Source of the DNA: Rubripirellula lacrimiformis
Lineage (GTDB): Bacteria; Planctomycetota; Planctomycetia; Pirellulales; Pirellulaceae
NCBI RefSeq assembly: GCF_007741535.1
Contig: NZ_CP036525.1
Span: forward strand, 620,001 to 684,000
Length of the DNA stretch: 64,000 nucleotides
Reading direction: 5' to 3'
Of the stretch, positions 1-7,538 are shown in pieces; within the stretch, counting starts at the first letter, position 1, and every line of letters starts with the position of its first letter. A program made the translations under genes and the position numbers. The notes under the pieces were generated by a model that was given only the letters and a program-made list of their open reading frames with translations, was not told where the DNA came from and did no database searches.

Positions 1-486
1 GCTCATGAATTGGGCATGGCGACGGTGTTGTGGTGCTATTTGCGAAACCCTGGGTTCAAAACCGACCAAGACTATCACGCGTCGGCGGACCTGACCGGCC
101 AAGCCAACCACCTAGGCGTGACATTGCAGGCCGACATCATCAAACAGAAGCTGCCTACCAACAACGGTGGGTACGTCGCGATCCAGTTCGGAAAGACTTC
201 GTCATTGGTCTACAAGAAACTGACCACGGACCATCCGATCGATCTGTGTCGCTATCAGGTGGCCAATTGCTATATGGGACGTGTGGGGATGATCAATTCA
301 GGCGGGGCGTCCTCGGGGGCATCCGATCTAGCGGATGCTGTGAAGACCGCTGTGATCAACAAACGGGCTGGCGGCACCGGATTGATTTCAGGTCGCAAGG
401 CGTTTCAACGTCCGATGACCGAAGGCATCGAACTGCTAAACCAGATCCAAAACGTGTACCTGGATTCATCGATCACGATCGCATGA
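1..486 (+). CDS. fbaB: class I fructose-bisphosphate aldolase, C-terminal part (5' end outside window)
   Basis: The reading frame is open from base 1 and ends at 486, giving the last 161 residues. The stretch with [17 protein letters not shown] and the closing [11 protein letters not shown]...[10 protein letters not shown] matches the C-terminal half of the DhnA/FbaB type of class I fructose-1,6-bisphosphate aldolase, which splits fructose-1,6-bisphosphate into two triose phosphates through a Schiff base. Full-length proteins have about 300-350 residues, so roughly half is missing only because the window starts inside the gene. The gene converges with the DHODH-like gene behind it. A glycolytic aldolase fits the phosphofructokinase and glycogen genes further on. 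The family call is firm; the active-site lysine is not assigned. Confidence 0.88.
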   Translation, partial: AHELGMATVLWCYLRNPGFKTDQDYHASADLTGQANHLGVTLQADIIKQKLPTNNGGYVAIQFGKTSSLVYKKLTTDHPIDLCRYQVANCYMGRVGMINSGGASSGASDLADAVKTAVINKRAGGTGLISGRKAFQRPMTEGIELLNQIQNVYLDSSITIA

Positions 487-591
487 CCGACGCTCTGGAA
501 TTTTGACGAATTTCACCGCGGCGCAGGTTCGATCGCTGTCAGGACGGATCGGTGGCTTCTGTCCACCACGACACGCATTTCCCGTGCGTTG

Positions 592-1641
592 CTAAGCCGT
601 CGGATGTCCCCATCGGTCGGATTGTTGGTTGGGTGGCGTGACCATGGATTCGGCGGTGTCGATGTGTGCAGTCAAAGCGGTGATGTAGGCCGCCCGTTCT
701 TCGTCGCTGTTGAATTGCAGCGGTCGCTGAGTCCGCAAATCCAGCATGGATTGCATATGATGCGATTCCATGAATCGCGTCAGCCCGTCCAGCAGGTTAC
801 GAATGACGTTGGGACCTTCGCGGTAGATCGCCGAGGTGACCATCGCGACATCGGCTCCCGACAGCAGCGTCTTGATCAAGTGATCGGCATGACCGATGCC
901 ACCGCTAGCAGCTAACGGCATCGCCGGGCAATAGCTGTGGACTTGCATCAACATGTCCAACGATTCGGGTTCTTCGTCCGAACGGGTCAAACGCCATCGG
1001 CTGGCCAATTTTAGCGTGTCCAAACATAGGTCCACCGTCGGGGCGCGGCCGTGCAGCACCAACCCGGATGCTCCGGAAAGCAACTGACGGGCGACGTGCG
1101 GGATGCTGGTGAAGTTGCGGCTGACTTTGACGAACAGGGGAATCTGAATCGCTGCGTTGATATCACGGACCGCATCCCGAATGGTCGCCTCGATTTCGCC
1201 CGAACTTTCGTAATCCTCTGCGCGGCCATGGTGCACGTTCAATTCGATCGCCGCGGCGCCAGCAGCTTGCAGTTCGCCAGCAAAGTCCATCCAGCCGCCT
1301 GCGGTGAACCCATTCAAACTGGCGATGATCGGGATGTCTTGCAGCGTGCTTGCTCGGTTGACCAGTGCCAGATACGAGTCCGCGTCAGGGCAGGCCCAGT
1401 TGTGTTTGGTGCGTTGCGAATTGGCCATGATCGTCTTTTCATGATCCGTCACTGGGCGGCCAATCTTCAGACTCCAAGGTATCACCTGTTCTTCAAACAG
1501 TGACGGCAAGACGATTGCACCGGCGCCCGCGTTCTGCATCGCCAATCGAGTGTGCTCGTTCATCGACATCGGGCAAGCACCGACAATGACGGGCGAAGCT
1601 AAGCGTAGGCCGCCAAAGTTTGTGTTCAGCTGAAAGGGCAT
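592..1641 (-). CDS. dihydroorotate dehydrogenase-like flavoprotein (paralogue 1)
   Basis: A 349-residue TIM-barrel protein of the DHODH class 1-like family. Visible family marks are the N-terminal LASPVIVGACPMS, GAGAIVLPSLFEEQ, IIASLNGFTAGGW, the phosphate-binding ASGGIGHADHLIKTLLSGADVAMVTSAIYREGP region near residues 240-280. The segment that in true class 1 enzymes carries NxSCPN with the catalytic cysteine reads ELNVHHGRAED here, so the usual catalytic base is missing and pyrimidine synthesis is unlikely to be its job. It is last in the minus-strand operon started by the universal stress protein at 5654, with an AAGGA ribosome site before its ATG. A second copy lies at 7539-8585. An FMN redox role under low oxygen is an inference. 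Confidence 0.8.
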   Translation of the reverse strand: MPFQLNTNFGGLRLASPVIVGACPMSMNEHTRLAMQNAGAGAIVLPSLFEEQVIPWSLKIGRPVTDHEKTIMANSQRTKHNWACPDADSYLALVNRASTLQDIPIIASLNGFTAGGWMDFAGELQAAGAAAIELNVHHGRAEDYESSGEIEATIRDAVRDINAAIQIPLFVKVSRNFTSIPHVARQLLSGASGLVLHGRAPTVDLCLDTLKLASRWRLTRSDEEPESLDMLMQVHSYCPAMPLAASGGIGHADHLIKTLLSGADVAMVTSAIYREGPNVIRNLLDGLTRFMESHHMQSMLDLRTQRPLQFNSDEERAAYITALTAHIDTAESMVTPPNQQSDRWGHPTA

Positions 1642-1676
1642 GACGAGATTCCTTGATCGGAGAAGAATAGGGGAGG

Positions 1677-3200
1677 TTAAAGCTGATCGGCGATTTGGTT
1701 TGATTGGGGGATTTCGATGACATGCTCGCGTTCGGAATCCGAAAGCGGCTGTTGATGGGACAGTTGATATTGAAGAACGCTTGGATCGGCATCCGAAGCG
1801 TCATCGCCGCGGGCGGACCGATCGGCAACACGTTGGAAAAGCGTTCGTCGATCGCTGCGGCAATCCAGGATCGCAAAGTCAACGCCCTGCCTTCGAGCCA
1901 GATCGTGAAATCGGTTGCGGTCGGCCTGCTTTAGAAACGTTGCGTCGATGATGACGCTGTAGCCGGCTTGCAAGATCGGGCCTGTCAGATCGATCAGCCT
2001 TGCGTAAGTCCGGGCGTTGGCATCATCCGAGTACATGGTCGTGGCCAGTTCGGCGGATGGCCGTTCGGTCGGGGAAAGCCCGAACAGGCGTTTGCGTTCG
2101 ACGTCGCTGCGAAGCCGAAACGCGTCGTGACGTTGAACCACGAATTCGCTGAGCGTCGTTTTTCCGCTGCCACTGACGCCATGGGTGATCCACAACCGCG
2201 GCGCTTCACGCAACGTAAATCGGTAGGCGAGATCGACATGATCCGACAGGTCGTCGGCGTCGGATCGCATCGACGCCGCCAATGCTCGTACCAGCGATCG
2301 GTAAAACAAAAAAAGTCGCAGCAAGTTGGGCGACCCATAATCGCCCGTCTGTTCCAGATAGGCGTTCAGGAAAGACCGAGACAGGTCGAGATGCCCTCTG
2401 GCAGCTAGGTCCATCGCCAAGAAAGTGGCGTCGCTTAACACGTCGATCCAGCGAAGCTGATCGTTGAATTCGATTCCGTCAAATGGCACCAGCGAATTTT
2501 GCCAAAGGACGACGTTGTCCAGATGAAGATCGCCGTGGCATTCGCGAATGAAGCCACCGTCGACCCGATCGGTGAGTTCCTGCAGATGGCGTGCGAAGAA
2601 ATCGTTGGACCAGGTGTGCAGTCCTTTTAACGTGGCTTTGGTTTTGGAATCCGCTGTGGTTTCCAGCGTGGCAATGATTTGATGGACATTCTTGACGATG
2701 AAATCTGGCCACTGGGATGCAACGGCGTCCCCGCAAACGCTGGCGTCGCGATGAAACTTGGCGATCACTTGGGCAAGTTGAAAAACTTCTGCGGTGGTCA
2801 GTCGGCCGCTGTCGATACGTTCGCTCAACAAATCGCCCGCTGGGAATCGCCGCATTTTGACGGCATATTCGACGGCGTCGCCTTCGCCGCCGATCGCAAA
2901 CGTGCCACCGACACGATGGATCGGAACGACGCCAAGGTACAAGTCCTGGGCATAGCGGCGATCCAGACGCACTTCTTCTTCGCAAAAATGCTTGCGCTGA
3001 TGAAGCGTGCTGTAGTCCAAGAAATTTGTCTTGATAGGCTTTTTGATTTTGTAGGCGTATTGGCCAGCCAAGAATACGACCGAAATGTGTGTCTCGTGCA
3101 CGACGACGTCCCCGCCGACATCATGTGGGTACGCCGCCGGGTTTCGCAGCGCCGCGATCAATGCGTTGGTCGTGATCGAGTCGTCGGTTTGTGTTTTCAT
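1677..3200 (-). CDS. aminoglycoside-phosphotransferase-like kinase fused to a P-loop ATPase
   Basis: A 507-residue two-domain protein. Residues about 30-310 form an APH/choline-kinase fold with the catalytic loop CHGDLHLDNVV and the following metal-binding DGIEFND. Residues about 340-500 hold a P-loop NTPase, with GVSGSGKTTLSE as Walker A and RSDVERKRL following, like gluconate-kinase-type small-molecule kinases. This fused architecture is widespread in bacteria next to universal stress proteins, and its substrate is not known. It lies between the cytochrome gene and the DHODH-like gene in the same minus-strand operon. Antibiotic resistance should not be inferred from the APH fold; a sugar or small metabolite is as likely. 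Confidence 0.82.
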   Translation of the reverse strand: MKTQTDDSITTNALIAALRNPAAYPHDVGGDVVVHETHISVVFLAGQYAYKIKKPIKTNFLDYSTLHQRKHFCEEEVRLDRRYAQDLYLGVVPIHRVGGTFAIGGEGDAVEYAVKMRRFPAGDLLSERIDSGRLTTAEVFQLAQVIAKFHRDASVCGDAVASQWPDFIVKNVHQIIATLETTADSKTKATLKGLHTWSNDFFARHLQELTDRVDGGFIRECHGDLHLDNVVLWQNSLVPFDGIEFNDQLRWIDVLSDATFLAMDLAARGHLDLSRSFLNAYLEQTGDYGSPNLLRLFLFYRSLVRALAASMRSDADDLSDHVDLAYRFTLREAPRLWITHGVSGSGKTTLSEFVVQRHDAFRLRSDVERKRLFGLSPTERPSAELATTMYSDDANARTYARLIDLTGPILQAGYSVIIDATFLKQADRNRFHDLARRQGVDFAILDCRSDRRTLFQRVADRSARGDDASDADPSVLQYQLSHQQPLSDSEREHVIEIPQSNQIADQL

Positions 3201-3223
3201 AAGACTTCGACTCTATGAAAAAC

Positions 3224-3290
3224 AACGCCAGCGGGCGCGGGCAGAGTCAATGGGGCACATTTGATTCTAACCGACTCTCCCGCTGACGTT
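3224..3290. repeat. long imperfect inverted repeat
   Basis: The arms 3224-3235 and 3279-3290 pair over 12 positions with one mismatch, and directly inside them 3243-3248 and 3273-3278 pair over six, with a 7-base bulge on one side and a 24-base loop. It lies in the 127-base gap between the cytochrome and kinase-like genes. It could be an RNA hairpin that sets processing or stability inside the operon. No U-tract follows on either strand, so I do not call it a terminator. Confidence 0.5.
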
Positions 3291-3327
3291 GAAGTTCTGG
3301 TTCGGAAAACGCCTGTTCACGAACGCG

Positions 3328-3756
3328 TCACTTGGCACTCGGTTTTGTCGGCGTGCTGCGGTGTTTCCGCATGTAGGAATGGCATTCGACGCAGCGGACC
3401 GTCAACGACACGTAACCCATGGTGGCTCGGTGAATGTCCTTTTCTTTGGCCGCTTCGGCGATCAAGTCGGCGGCGCGTTGGAAATCGCGGCTTTGGGCGG
3501 CGTACTCGGGTGTTTGAATCACGTTCCAGCCGGATTCCATGCTTAGTAATCTTAGCGAACGAGCGTTGACGGCGATCTTGTCAAAATCTTCCAACGACAG
3601 CCCCTCTAAGATCGCCTTCGATTTGTCCAGCTTCATACGCATTAGGGGCGTCAGCTTCGTGGGCGGATCCGGTGATTCGTTCGAAGACGGTGGATCCGCT
3701 TGAAGCGTGGACGCCAAGATTGCCACAACCAGCACGGACGCGAAAATGTTTTTCAT
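3328..3756 (-). CDS. small exported c-type cytochrome
   Basis: About 142 residues. An N-terminal signal peptide (MKNIFASVLVVAILASTLQA) is followed by a mostly helical body and a single heme-binding CVECH near the C-terminus. That order resembles cytochrome c-prime-like helical proteins in which the heme motif is close to the end. It is predicted to be periplasmic and to carry one covalently bound heme; electron donor and acceptor are unknown. A TTG three codons upstream (3765) is an alternative start, abutting the stop of the preceding universal stress protein. Its place in a stress operon suggests a small redox carrier or gas-binding heme protein, but this is inference. Confidence 0.72.
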   Translation of the reverse strand: MKNIFASVLVVAILASTLQADPPSSNESPDPPTKLTPLMRMKLDKSKAILEGLSLEDFDKIAVNARSLRLLSMESGWNVIQTPEYAAQSRDFQRAADLIAEAAKEKDIHRATMGYVSLTVRCVECHSYMRKHRSTPTKPSAK

Positions 3757-3765
3757 AGTTTTCAA

Positions 3766-4740
3766 TCACAGCAAAGGGAGAGGTTCGTCGTCTTCGATCA
3801 ACAAGGTGTGTGACGCTTCGACGGGCGAAACGAAGCCGTCCGGTTTGAGCGCAAGTAGCGAGCACGTCAGGTCGGGAATGACAGTCTCGGCAGTGTTTCC
3901 GATCAGGAATCCTGCGACACCGGTGCGGCATACCGTTCCCATCACCATCAGGTCGGCTTGCACTTCGTCGGCGACGCTACGTATGACCGCGGCCGGGGAT
4001 CCGTGACGCAGATGCAAGTGCACATCGTCTGCTTCGGCATAAGGTGTTTGCAGCAGTTCGTCCAACGCACTGTGGACCTTGGCTTGGTGATCCTTGCGGA
4101 TCGAATCGACTGCTTCATCACCCGCGTGACGTCGGATCGAATCTTCCATCCACAATTGCCAGGCCGCGACGACGTGAAGTTGAGCCTTGTCGCGCTGGGC
4201 AATCGTATACGCCAGTTCCAGGATCTTGCGATTGAGATCGACGTGCTGTTGATCTTCAGAGTTGACGTCAATCGCTGCTAAGACTTGATCAAAGTCGCCA
4301 TGAGCCTGGGGTTTCAGCAACCAAACTGGACAGGGGCAGATTCGTAGGATTGATCTGGCGATGCTGCCGAACAGACGGTTGGCGGGGGAACTGCCATCCG
4401 CCATTTTGATGACGAGGTCATGTTCATCGTTGATCACCTGCCGTGTGATCTCGGTGGCCGGGTCACCGATCGCGACCACCACGTCCATTGGAACGTTGGC
4501 GTTGGAAAAGCTTTCGGCGATTTCCAGCAACCGTCGGCGTCGGTCGGCAGCAACCAGCCGTTCGAGTTCCTCGGGCTTGGCGACGTCGGTCATCATCCCC
4601 AACGCTTTGGGGATGGGTTTGACGACATCCATCAACGTTAGCCGAGCCTTGTTTTCGACGGCCAATTCGATCGCTGCTGGGACCGTCGTTTCATGTTGCT
4701 CGGTTCCCGCGTAGACAAGAATCTTTTGGAACGCACGCAT
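3766..4740 (-). CDS. tandem universal stress protein, UspE-like
   Basis: A 324-residue protein with two Usp domains, about residues 1-155 and 160-315. The second domain closes with VMGTVCRTGVAGFLIGNTAETVI and CSLLALKP, and the first with GSIARSILRICPCPVWLLKP; both look like E. coli UspE rather than the ATP-binding UspF/UspG kind, since the full GxxG-N9-GS nucleotide loop is not complete in either half. It is cytoplasmic. The role is probably signalling or protection in starved or oxygen-limited cells (known of the family). It follows the other universal stress gene by 14 bases in the operon started at promoter 5687-5701. Confidence 0.9.
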   Translation of the reverse strand: MRAFQKILVYAGTEQHETTVPAAIELAVENKARLTLMDVVKPIPKALGMMTDVAKPEELERLVAADRRRRLLEIAESFSNANVPMDVVVAIGDPATEITRQVINDEHDLVIKMADGSSPANRLFGSIARSILRICPCPVWLLKPQAHGDFDQVLAAIDVNSEDQQHVDLNRKILELAYTIAQRDKAQLHVVAAWQLWMEDSIRRHAGDEAVDSIRKDHQAKVHSALDELLQTPYAEADDVHLHLRHGSPAAVIRSVADEVQADLMVMGTVCRTGVAGFLIGNTAETVIPDLTCSLLALKPDGFVSPVEASHTLLIEDDEPLPLL

Positions 4741-4754
4741 GGGTCTTTCCCTGG

Positions 4755-5654
4755 CTATTGGGTTGCTGTTTCAACATGCGATGCATGCTTATCGATTCCG
4801 TGAATCATTCGATTGCGAGTGATCCAGACGCTGCAGGGTGCGTGACGCAGCACAAACCGTGTCATGCTGCCCATCAGGATGCGGCCGAGCCGAGTTCGTG
4901 GCGTTTCGCCAACGACGATCAAGTCGATATCCTCGGACGTGATGTAACGAATCAACCCTTCGCCGATGTGATCGCTGTGAATCAGTTCGCCCTTCACGTC
5001 CGTGGCGACCTTTCGCAATTGATCCACTGCCGCATCGACGAACTTGGTCGACGGACCTTCACGTGGCACGTCGTAGAAACCGAGTTGGTAGGTCACCGAG
5101 ACGACGCGTAGGTCCGTTTGCCCCGCCCAACCGAATTCAGAGAATTCTTCGAGTGCTGCCTGAGCCGGGCCGTTGTCCTCGTATCCGATCGCGACTCGCA
5201 GTCGATGCGTCTTCGCTCGGTCTGGGTTGGGCCGCACGACCAAGACGCTGCACGGTGCATGTGTGGCGACATAGTCGCTGGTGCTGCCCAGCAAGACGCG
5301 AGCGATCGCCGATTGTCCGGTCGCGCCGATCACCAGCAGTTCAGGTTGGACTTCCTGCGAGACTAGGATGATGGTTTCGCCCGGATTCCCCTCACGAACG
5401 ATGTGGTTCAGCGAGACGTTGGCTCCGGCAAAGATCGATTGGATCCTGGCGAAGGCTTCGTCAGCCCTTTTTCGTTCCTGAGCCATACAGGTTTCGAACC
5501 AATCGCCTACCAAATAGGTTTTTTGGGTGCCCGGAACGTACAGCACCGAAACAATCGTCAGTTCGATCTTTTCGTCGTGCGGCAGGTGGGCCAGGAACTT
5601 GGCTGCGTCTTCGGCGACAGAGGAACCATCGGTCGCCAGCATGATCTTTTTCAT
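4755..5654 (-). CDS. tandem universal stress protein
   Basis: A 299-residue protein with two Usp domains. It starts MKKIMLATDGSS; the first domain ends in a complete ATP loop (VIGATGQSAIARVLLGS, then the CSVLVVRP strand). In the second the corresponding loop is VVGETPRTRLGRILMGS, where the second glycine is replaced by arginine, so nucleotide binding by that half is doubtful. A GAAGGAG ribosome site precedes the ATG. It is the first gene of the five-gene minus-strand operon running to 592 and has a strong sigma-54 type promoter 33 bases upstream, so it is probably induced by one of the NtrC-type activators in this window. Confidence 0.92.
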   Translation of the reverse strand: MKKIMLATDGSSVAEDAAKFLAHLPHDEKIELTIVSVLYVPGTQKTYLVGDWFETCMAQERKRADEAFARIQSIFAGANVSLNHIVREGNPGETIILVSQEVQPELLVIGATGQSAIARVLLGSTSDYVATHAPCSVLVVRPNPDRAKTHRLRVAIGYEDNGPAQAALEEFSEFGWAGQTDLRVVSVTYQLGFYDVPREGPSTKFVDAAVDQLRKVATDVKGELIHSDHIGEGLIRYITSEDIDLIVVGETPRTRLGRILMGSMTRFVLRHAPCSVWITRNRMIHGIDKHASHVETATQ

Positions 5655-5668
5655 CGTGAGTCTCCTTC

Positions 5669-5686
5669 GTTAAGGGAACTCTTAAC
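5669..5686. repeat. inverted repeat across the predicted transcription start
   Basis: GTTAAG-N6-CTTAAC is a perfect 6-bp inverted repeat. It begins one base after the -12 element of the promoter at 5687-5701 and covers the predicted +1 (about 5675). This is a good position for a repressor or for a hairpin at the 5' end of the message. A much longer repeat sits in exactly the same place at 63172-63216. Confidence 0.5.
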
Positions 5687-5701
5687 GCAGCTACAGTGCC
5701 A
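5687..5701 (-). promoter_or_regulatory. sigma-54 promoter of the universal stress operon
   Basis: On the minus strand it reads TGGCACTGTAGCTGC. GG and GC are exactly 12 bases apart, as in the consensus TGGCACG-N4-TTGC; the only change at the -12 box is C for T. The predicted start is near 5675, 21 bases before the ATG at 5654. Confidence 0.75.
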
Positions 5702-5744
5702 AGGCGGAAATCGCGTTAAAATCAGCTGTCCTGAGTTGGACAAG

Positions 5745-5760
5745 TGTGCTCGGATGCACA
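5745..5760. promoter_or_regulatory. enhancer-like palindrome between two divergent sigma-54 promoters
   Basis: TGTGC-TCGGAT-GCACA is a perfect 5-bp inverted repeat with a 6-base spacer. It lies 44 bases upstream of the minus promoter at 5701 and 62 upstream of the plus promoter at 5822. It matches the YGTGY-N6-GCACR family found before other promoters in this window and is a likely activator-binding site. Confidence 0.6.
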
Positions 5761-5821
5761 GGCGTGCGATGGGGCCCGGTTCCGCCGGACGTCGGCATGG
5801 TTGTGTTGGATCCGTGGTCGC

Positions 5822-5836
5822 TGGCACGCACTTTGC
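5822..5836 (+). promoter_or_regulatory. sigma-54 promoter of the TerB-like gene
   Basis: TGGCACGCACTTTGC matches the -24/-12 consensus at every fixed position. Predicted start about 5848, 28 bases before the ATG at 5876. This is the best match in the window. Confidence 0.82.
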
Positions 5837-5875
5837 GATCAGCATTGGATCGATTCGGCTCCCCTCTTGATTGAA

Positions 5876-6460
5876 ATGACTTTGATGACCGCCACCAATA
5901 AACTTTCTGATTCTGCCCGCAAAGCCCAGACTGAAAAGTTCTTTCAACAACTGGAACAGCAAATCCTGCAGCGACTGCGTAACGAGGCCAGCAGCCCACA
6001 GGGACGCGAGGAGTTGCTTCGTGCGACGGGGATTCACGACGAGCATCTGCTTGATGAATTGGGCCAACTGGGGGTCACGGCCGATGGCTTGATGGCGCTT
6101 CGTTTGTTCCCGCTGGTGTTGGTCGCTTGGGCGGAAGAGAAGGCGGATGAAAGCGAGCGGAATGCCGTCATGACTCAGGCCGTCCGCCTGGGGATTCGCG
6201 AAGACACCACCGCGTGGGTTTTGCTGGACCAATGGCTGACCAAACGTCCGCCGGGATTGGGTGTGGATGCCTGGAAGCAATACACCCACGAAGTGTTTTT
6301 GACGATGTCGGAAGTGGCTCGGAACAGGCTGATCCAGTTGACGGAGACGCAGATGACCGAAGTCGCCAAGGCGTCCGGCGGACACTTTGGATTCGGCAAG
6401 GTATCCAAGAAAGAACAAGCGGTGATCCAACAGATCGTGCTGTCGATGAAAAGATGTTGA
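5876..6460 (+). CDS. uncharacterised protein with a TerB-like helical region
   Basis: A 194-residue soluble protein, mostly helical and rich in charged residues. The middle part (LFPLVLVAWAEEKADESERNAVMTQAVRLGI) resembles the TerB/DjlA-type helical repeat, where an acidic DxxxxxxER stretch often binds metal. The C-terminus is a basic segment around GGHFGFGKVSKKEQAVIQQ. I do not know a named family for the whole protein. The ATG at 5876 is chosen because the sigma-54 promoter at 5822-5836 predicts transcription from about 5848, which rules out the longer open frame starting at 5744. Divergent from the universal stress operon and probably induced with it. Confidence 0.75.
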   Translation: MTLMTATNKLSDSARKAQTEKFFQQLEQQILQRLRNEASSPQGREELLRATGIHDEHLLDELGQLGVTADGLMALRLFPLVLVAWAEEKADESERNAVMTQAVRLGIREDTTAWVLLDQWLTKRPPGLGVDAWKQYTHEVFLTMSEVARNRLIQLTETQMTEVAKASGGHFGFGKVSKKEQAVIQQIVLSMKRC

Positions 6461-6551
6461 TCAGGCCATGACTGCACTCGGCGCCTGTTTGGGGGGACGC
6501 CGCGTCGGTCGATGCTGGCTTGGTCAGAGGCCGCGATTCATTGGGAATGCC

Positions 6552-7529
6552 TTAACCGTGGACGCCCCGTTGGCGTTCGTCTTCGTTCCACGCTGGCGTC
6601 AATTCGGAATAGGGGGCGTGGCGAGCTTGCGGTTGGTGATAAGCGTTGTGTCGTCGGTAATAGTCTTGGCAATCGTCTTCGCGGCCACGGACGATGCGCA
6701 ACCCTTTCAACTTGCCAAATTTGGACGTGATGATTGTCCAGCGTCCGTGCGCGTTGGCATCGTCTCGGTAAACAACAACCCAGTCATGGGTGGCGTGTTG
6801 CTGATTGGCATTGGCGGTGTGCGAAAACATCGCGGTATAGTGCCGGCCATTGCGCTGGGCATGCACGATGGGCGTCTTTTCGGTATGCACAGAACCGGTT
6901 TTGGCCAAGCTGTCGTCGTTGGCGCGTTCACGGTATTCCCGATCGATGTCCAGCAGTTCGTCCACCGAAATCCATTCGTTGGTTGTGTTCGCCGCCACGG
7001 ACGCAGTGGGTTGATCGGTGCGATGTGCAAGGCAGGCCCGGATGGCTTCGATTCGTTTTCGGCCGATTCCAGGGACGTGTGCGAGTCGGCCGTCGGCGGC
7101 AGCTGCCTTCAGTTCCGCAAGCGTTTCGAGGTGCAGATGTTCATGGATTCGGTGGGACAGATGGGGCCCAATGCCAGGCAGTGTTGCGAAGAAATGCTCG
7201 GCTTTGGCTTGGCCTCGCAAGCGGTCCAACAGCGGCATTCGTTCGATCCGAAGCGCCGATTCGATCAGGTTTGCAATCGAATGACCGATGGTCGGAAGGG
7301 CGACCAGTCCCGGCACGCCATCCTGTTCCAGGGTCTCGCGAATGGGAGCCTGCCGATGGGCGATCGTTTCGGCGGCCGCCCGGTATGCTTGGACACGGAA
7401 CTCGCTCGCTTTTTGCTCTTCCAATAAATCTGCGATCTCTCGCAACTGACTGGAAATCTTTTGGTTCTCTCGTACACCTTCTATTTGCTCGACCGCAGAG
7501 ATTGGGTCGCAGGATTCGATGATCACCAT
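6552..7529 (-). CDS. helix-hairpin-helix protein resembling the N-terminal part of PolX
   Basis: A 325-residue protein. Residues about 25-105 resemble the 8-kDa domain of family X DNA polymerases (QLREIADLLEEQKASEFRVQAYRAAAETI). This is followed by two helix-hairpin-helix motifs, LPGIGPHLSHRIHEHL and VPGIGRKRIEAIRACL, which bind DNA backbone. The polymerase palm with its aspartates and the PHP domain of bacterial PolX are absent; instead there is a C-terminal region (DWVVVYRDDANAHGRWTIIT...) that I do not recognise. It is therefore a DNA-binding protein, possibly for repair, and not a polymerase. It follows the DHODH-like gene by nine bases and has an AGGA site before the ATG. Confidence 0.75.
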   Translation of the reverse strand: MVIIESCDPISAVEQIEGVRENQKISSQLREIADLLEEQKASEFRVQAYRAAAETIAHRQAPIRETLEQDGVPGLVALPTIGHSIANLIESALRIERMPLLDRLRGQAKAEHFFATLPGIGPHLSHRIHEHLHLETLAELKAAAADGRLAHVPGIGRKRIEAIRACLAHRTDQPTASVAANTTNEWISVDELLDIDREYRERANDDSLAKTGSVHTEKTPIVHAQRNGRHYTAMFSHTANANQQHATHDWVVVYRDDANAHGRWTIITSKFGKLKGLRIVRGREDDCQDYYRRHNAYHQPQARHAPYSELTPAWNEDERQRGVHG

Positions 7530-7538
7530 GGCTATTTC

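Noticed and set aside
592-1641. Annotation as pyrD
   Set aside because: The catalytic cysteine motif is missing and there are two copies in stress operons; the name would mislead.
1677-3200. Antibiotic resistance (aminoglycoside phosphotransferase)
   Set aside because: The APH fold is fused to a P-loop kinase-like domain and lies in a stress operon; this architecture is common in housekeeping settings and no resistance-specific residues could be identified.
6468-7427. A 319-codon open frame on the plus strand
   Set aside because: Antisense to the HhH protein, whose helix-hairpin-helix motifs identify the true strand.
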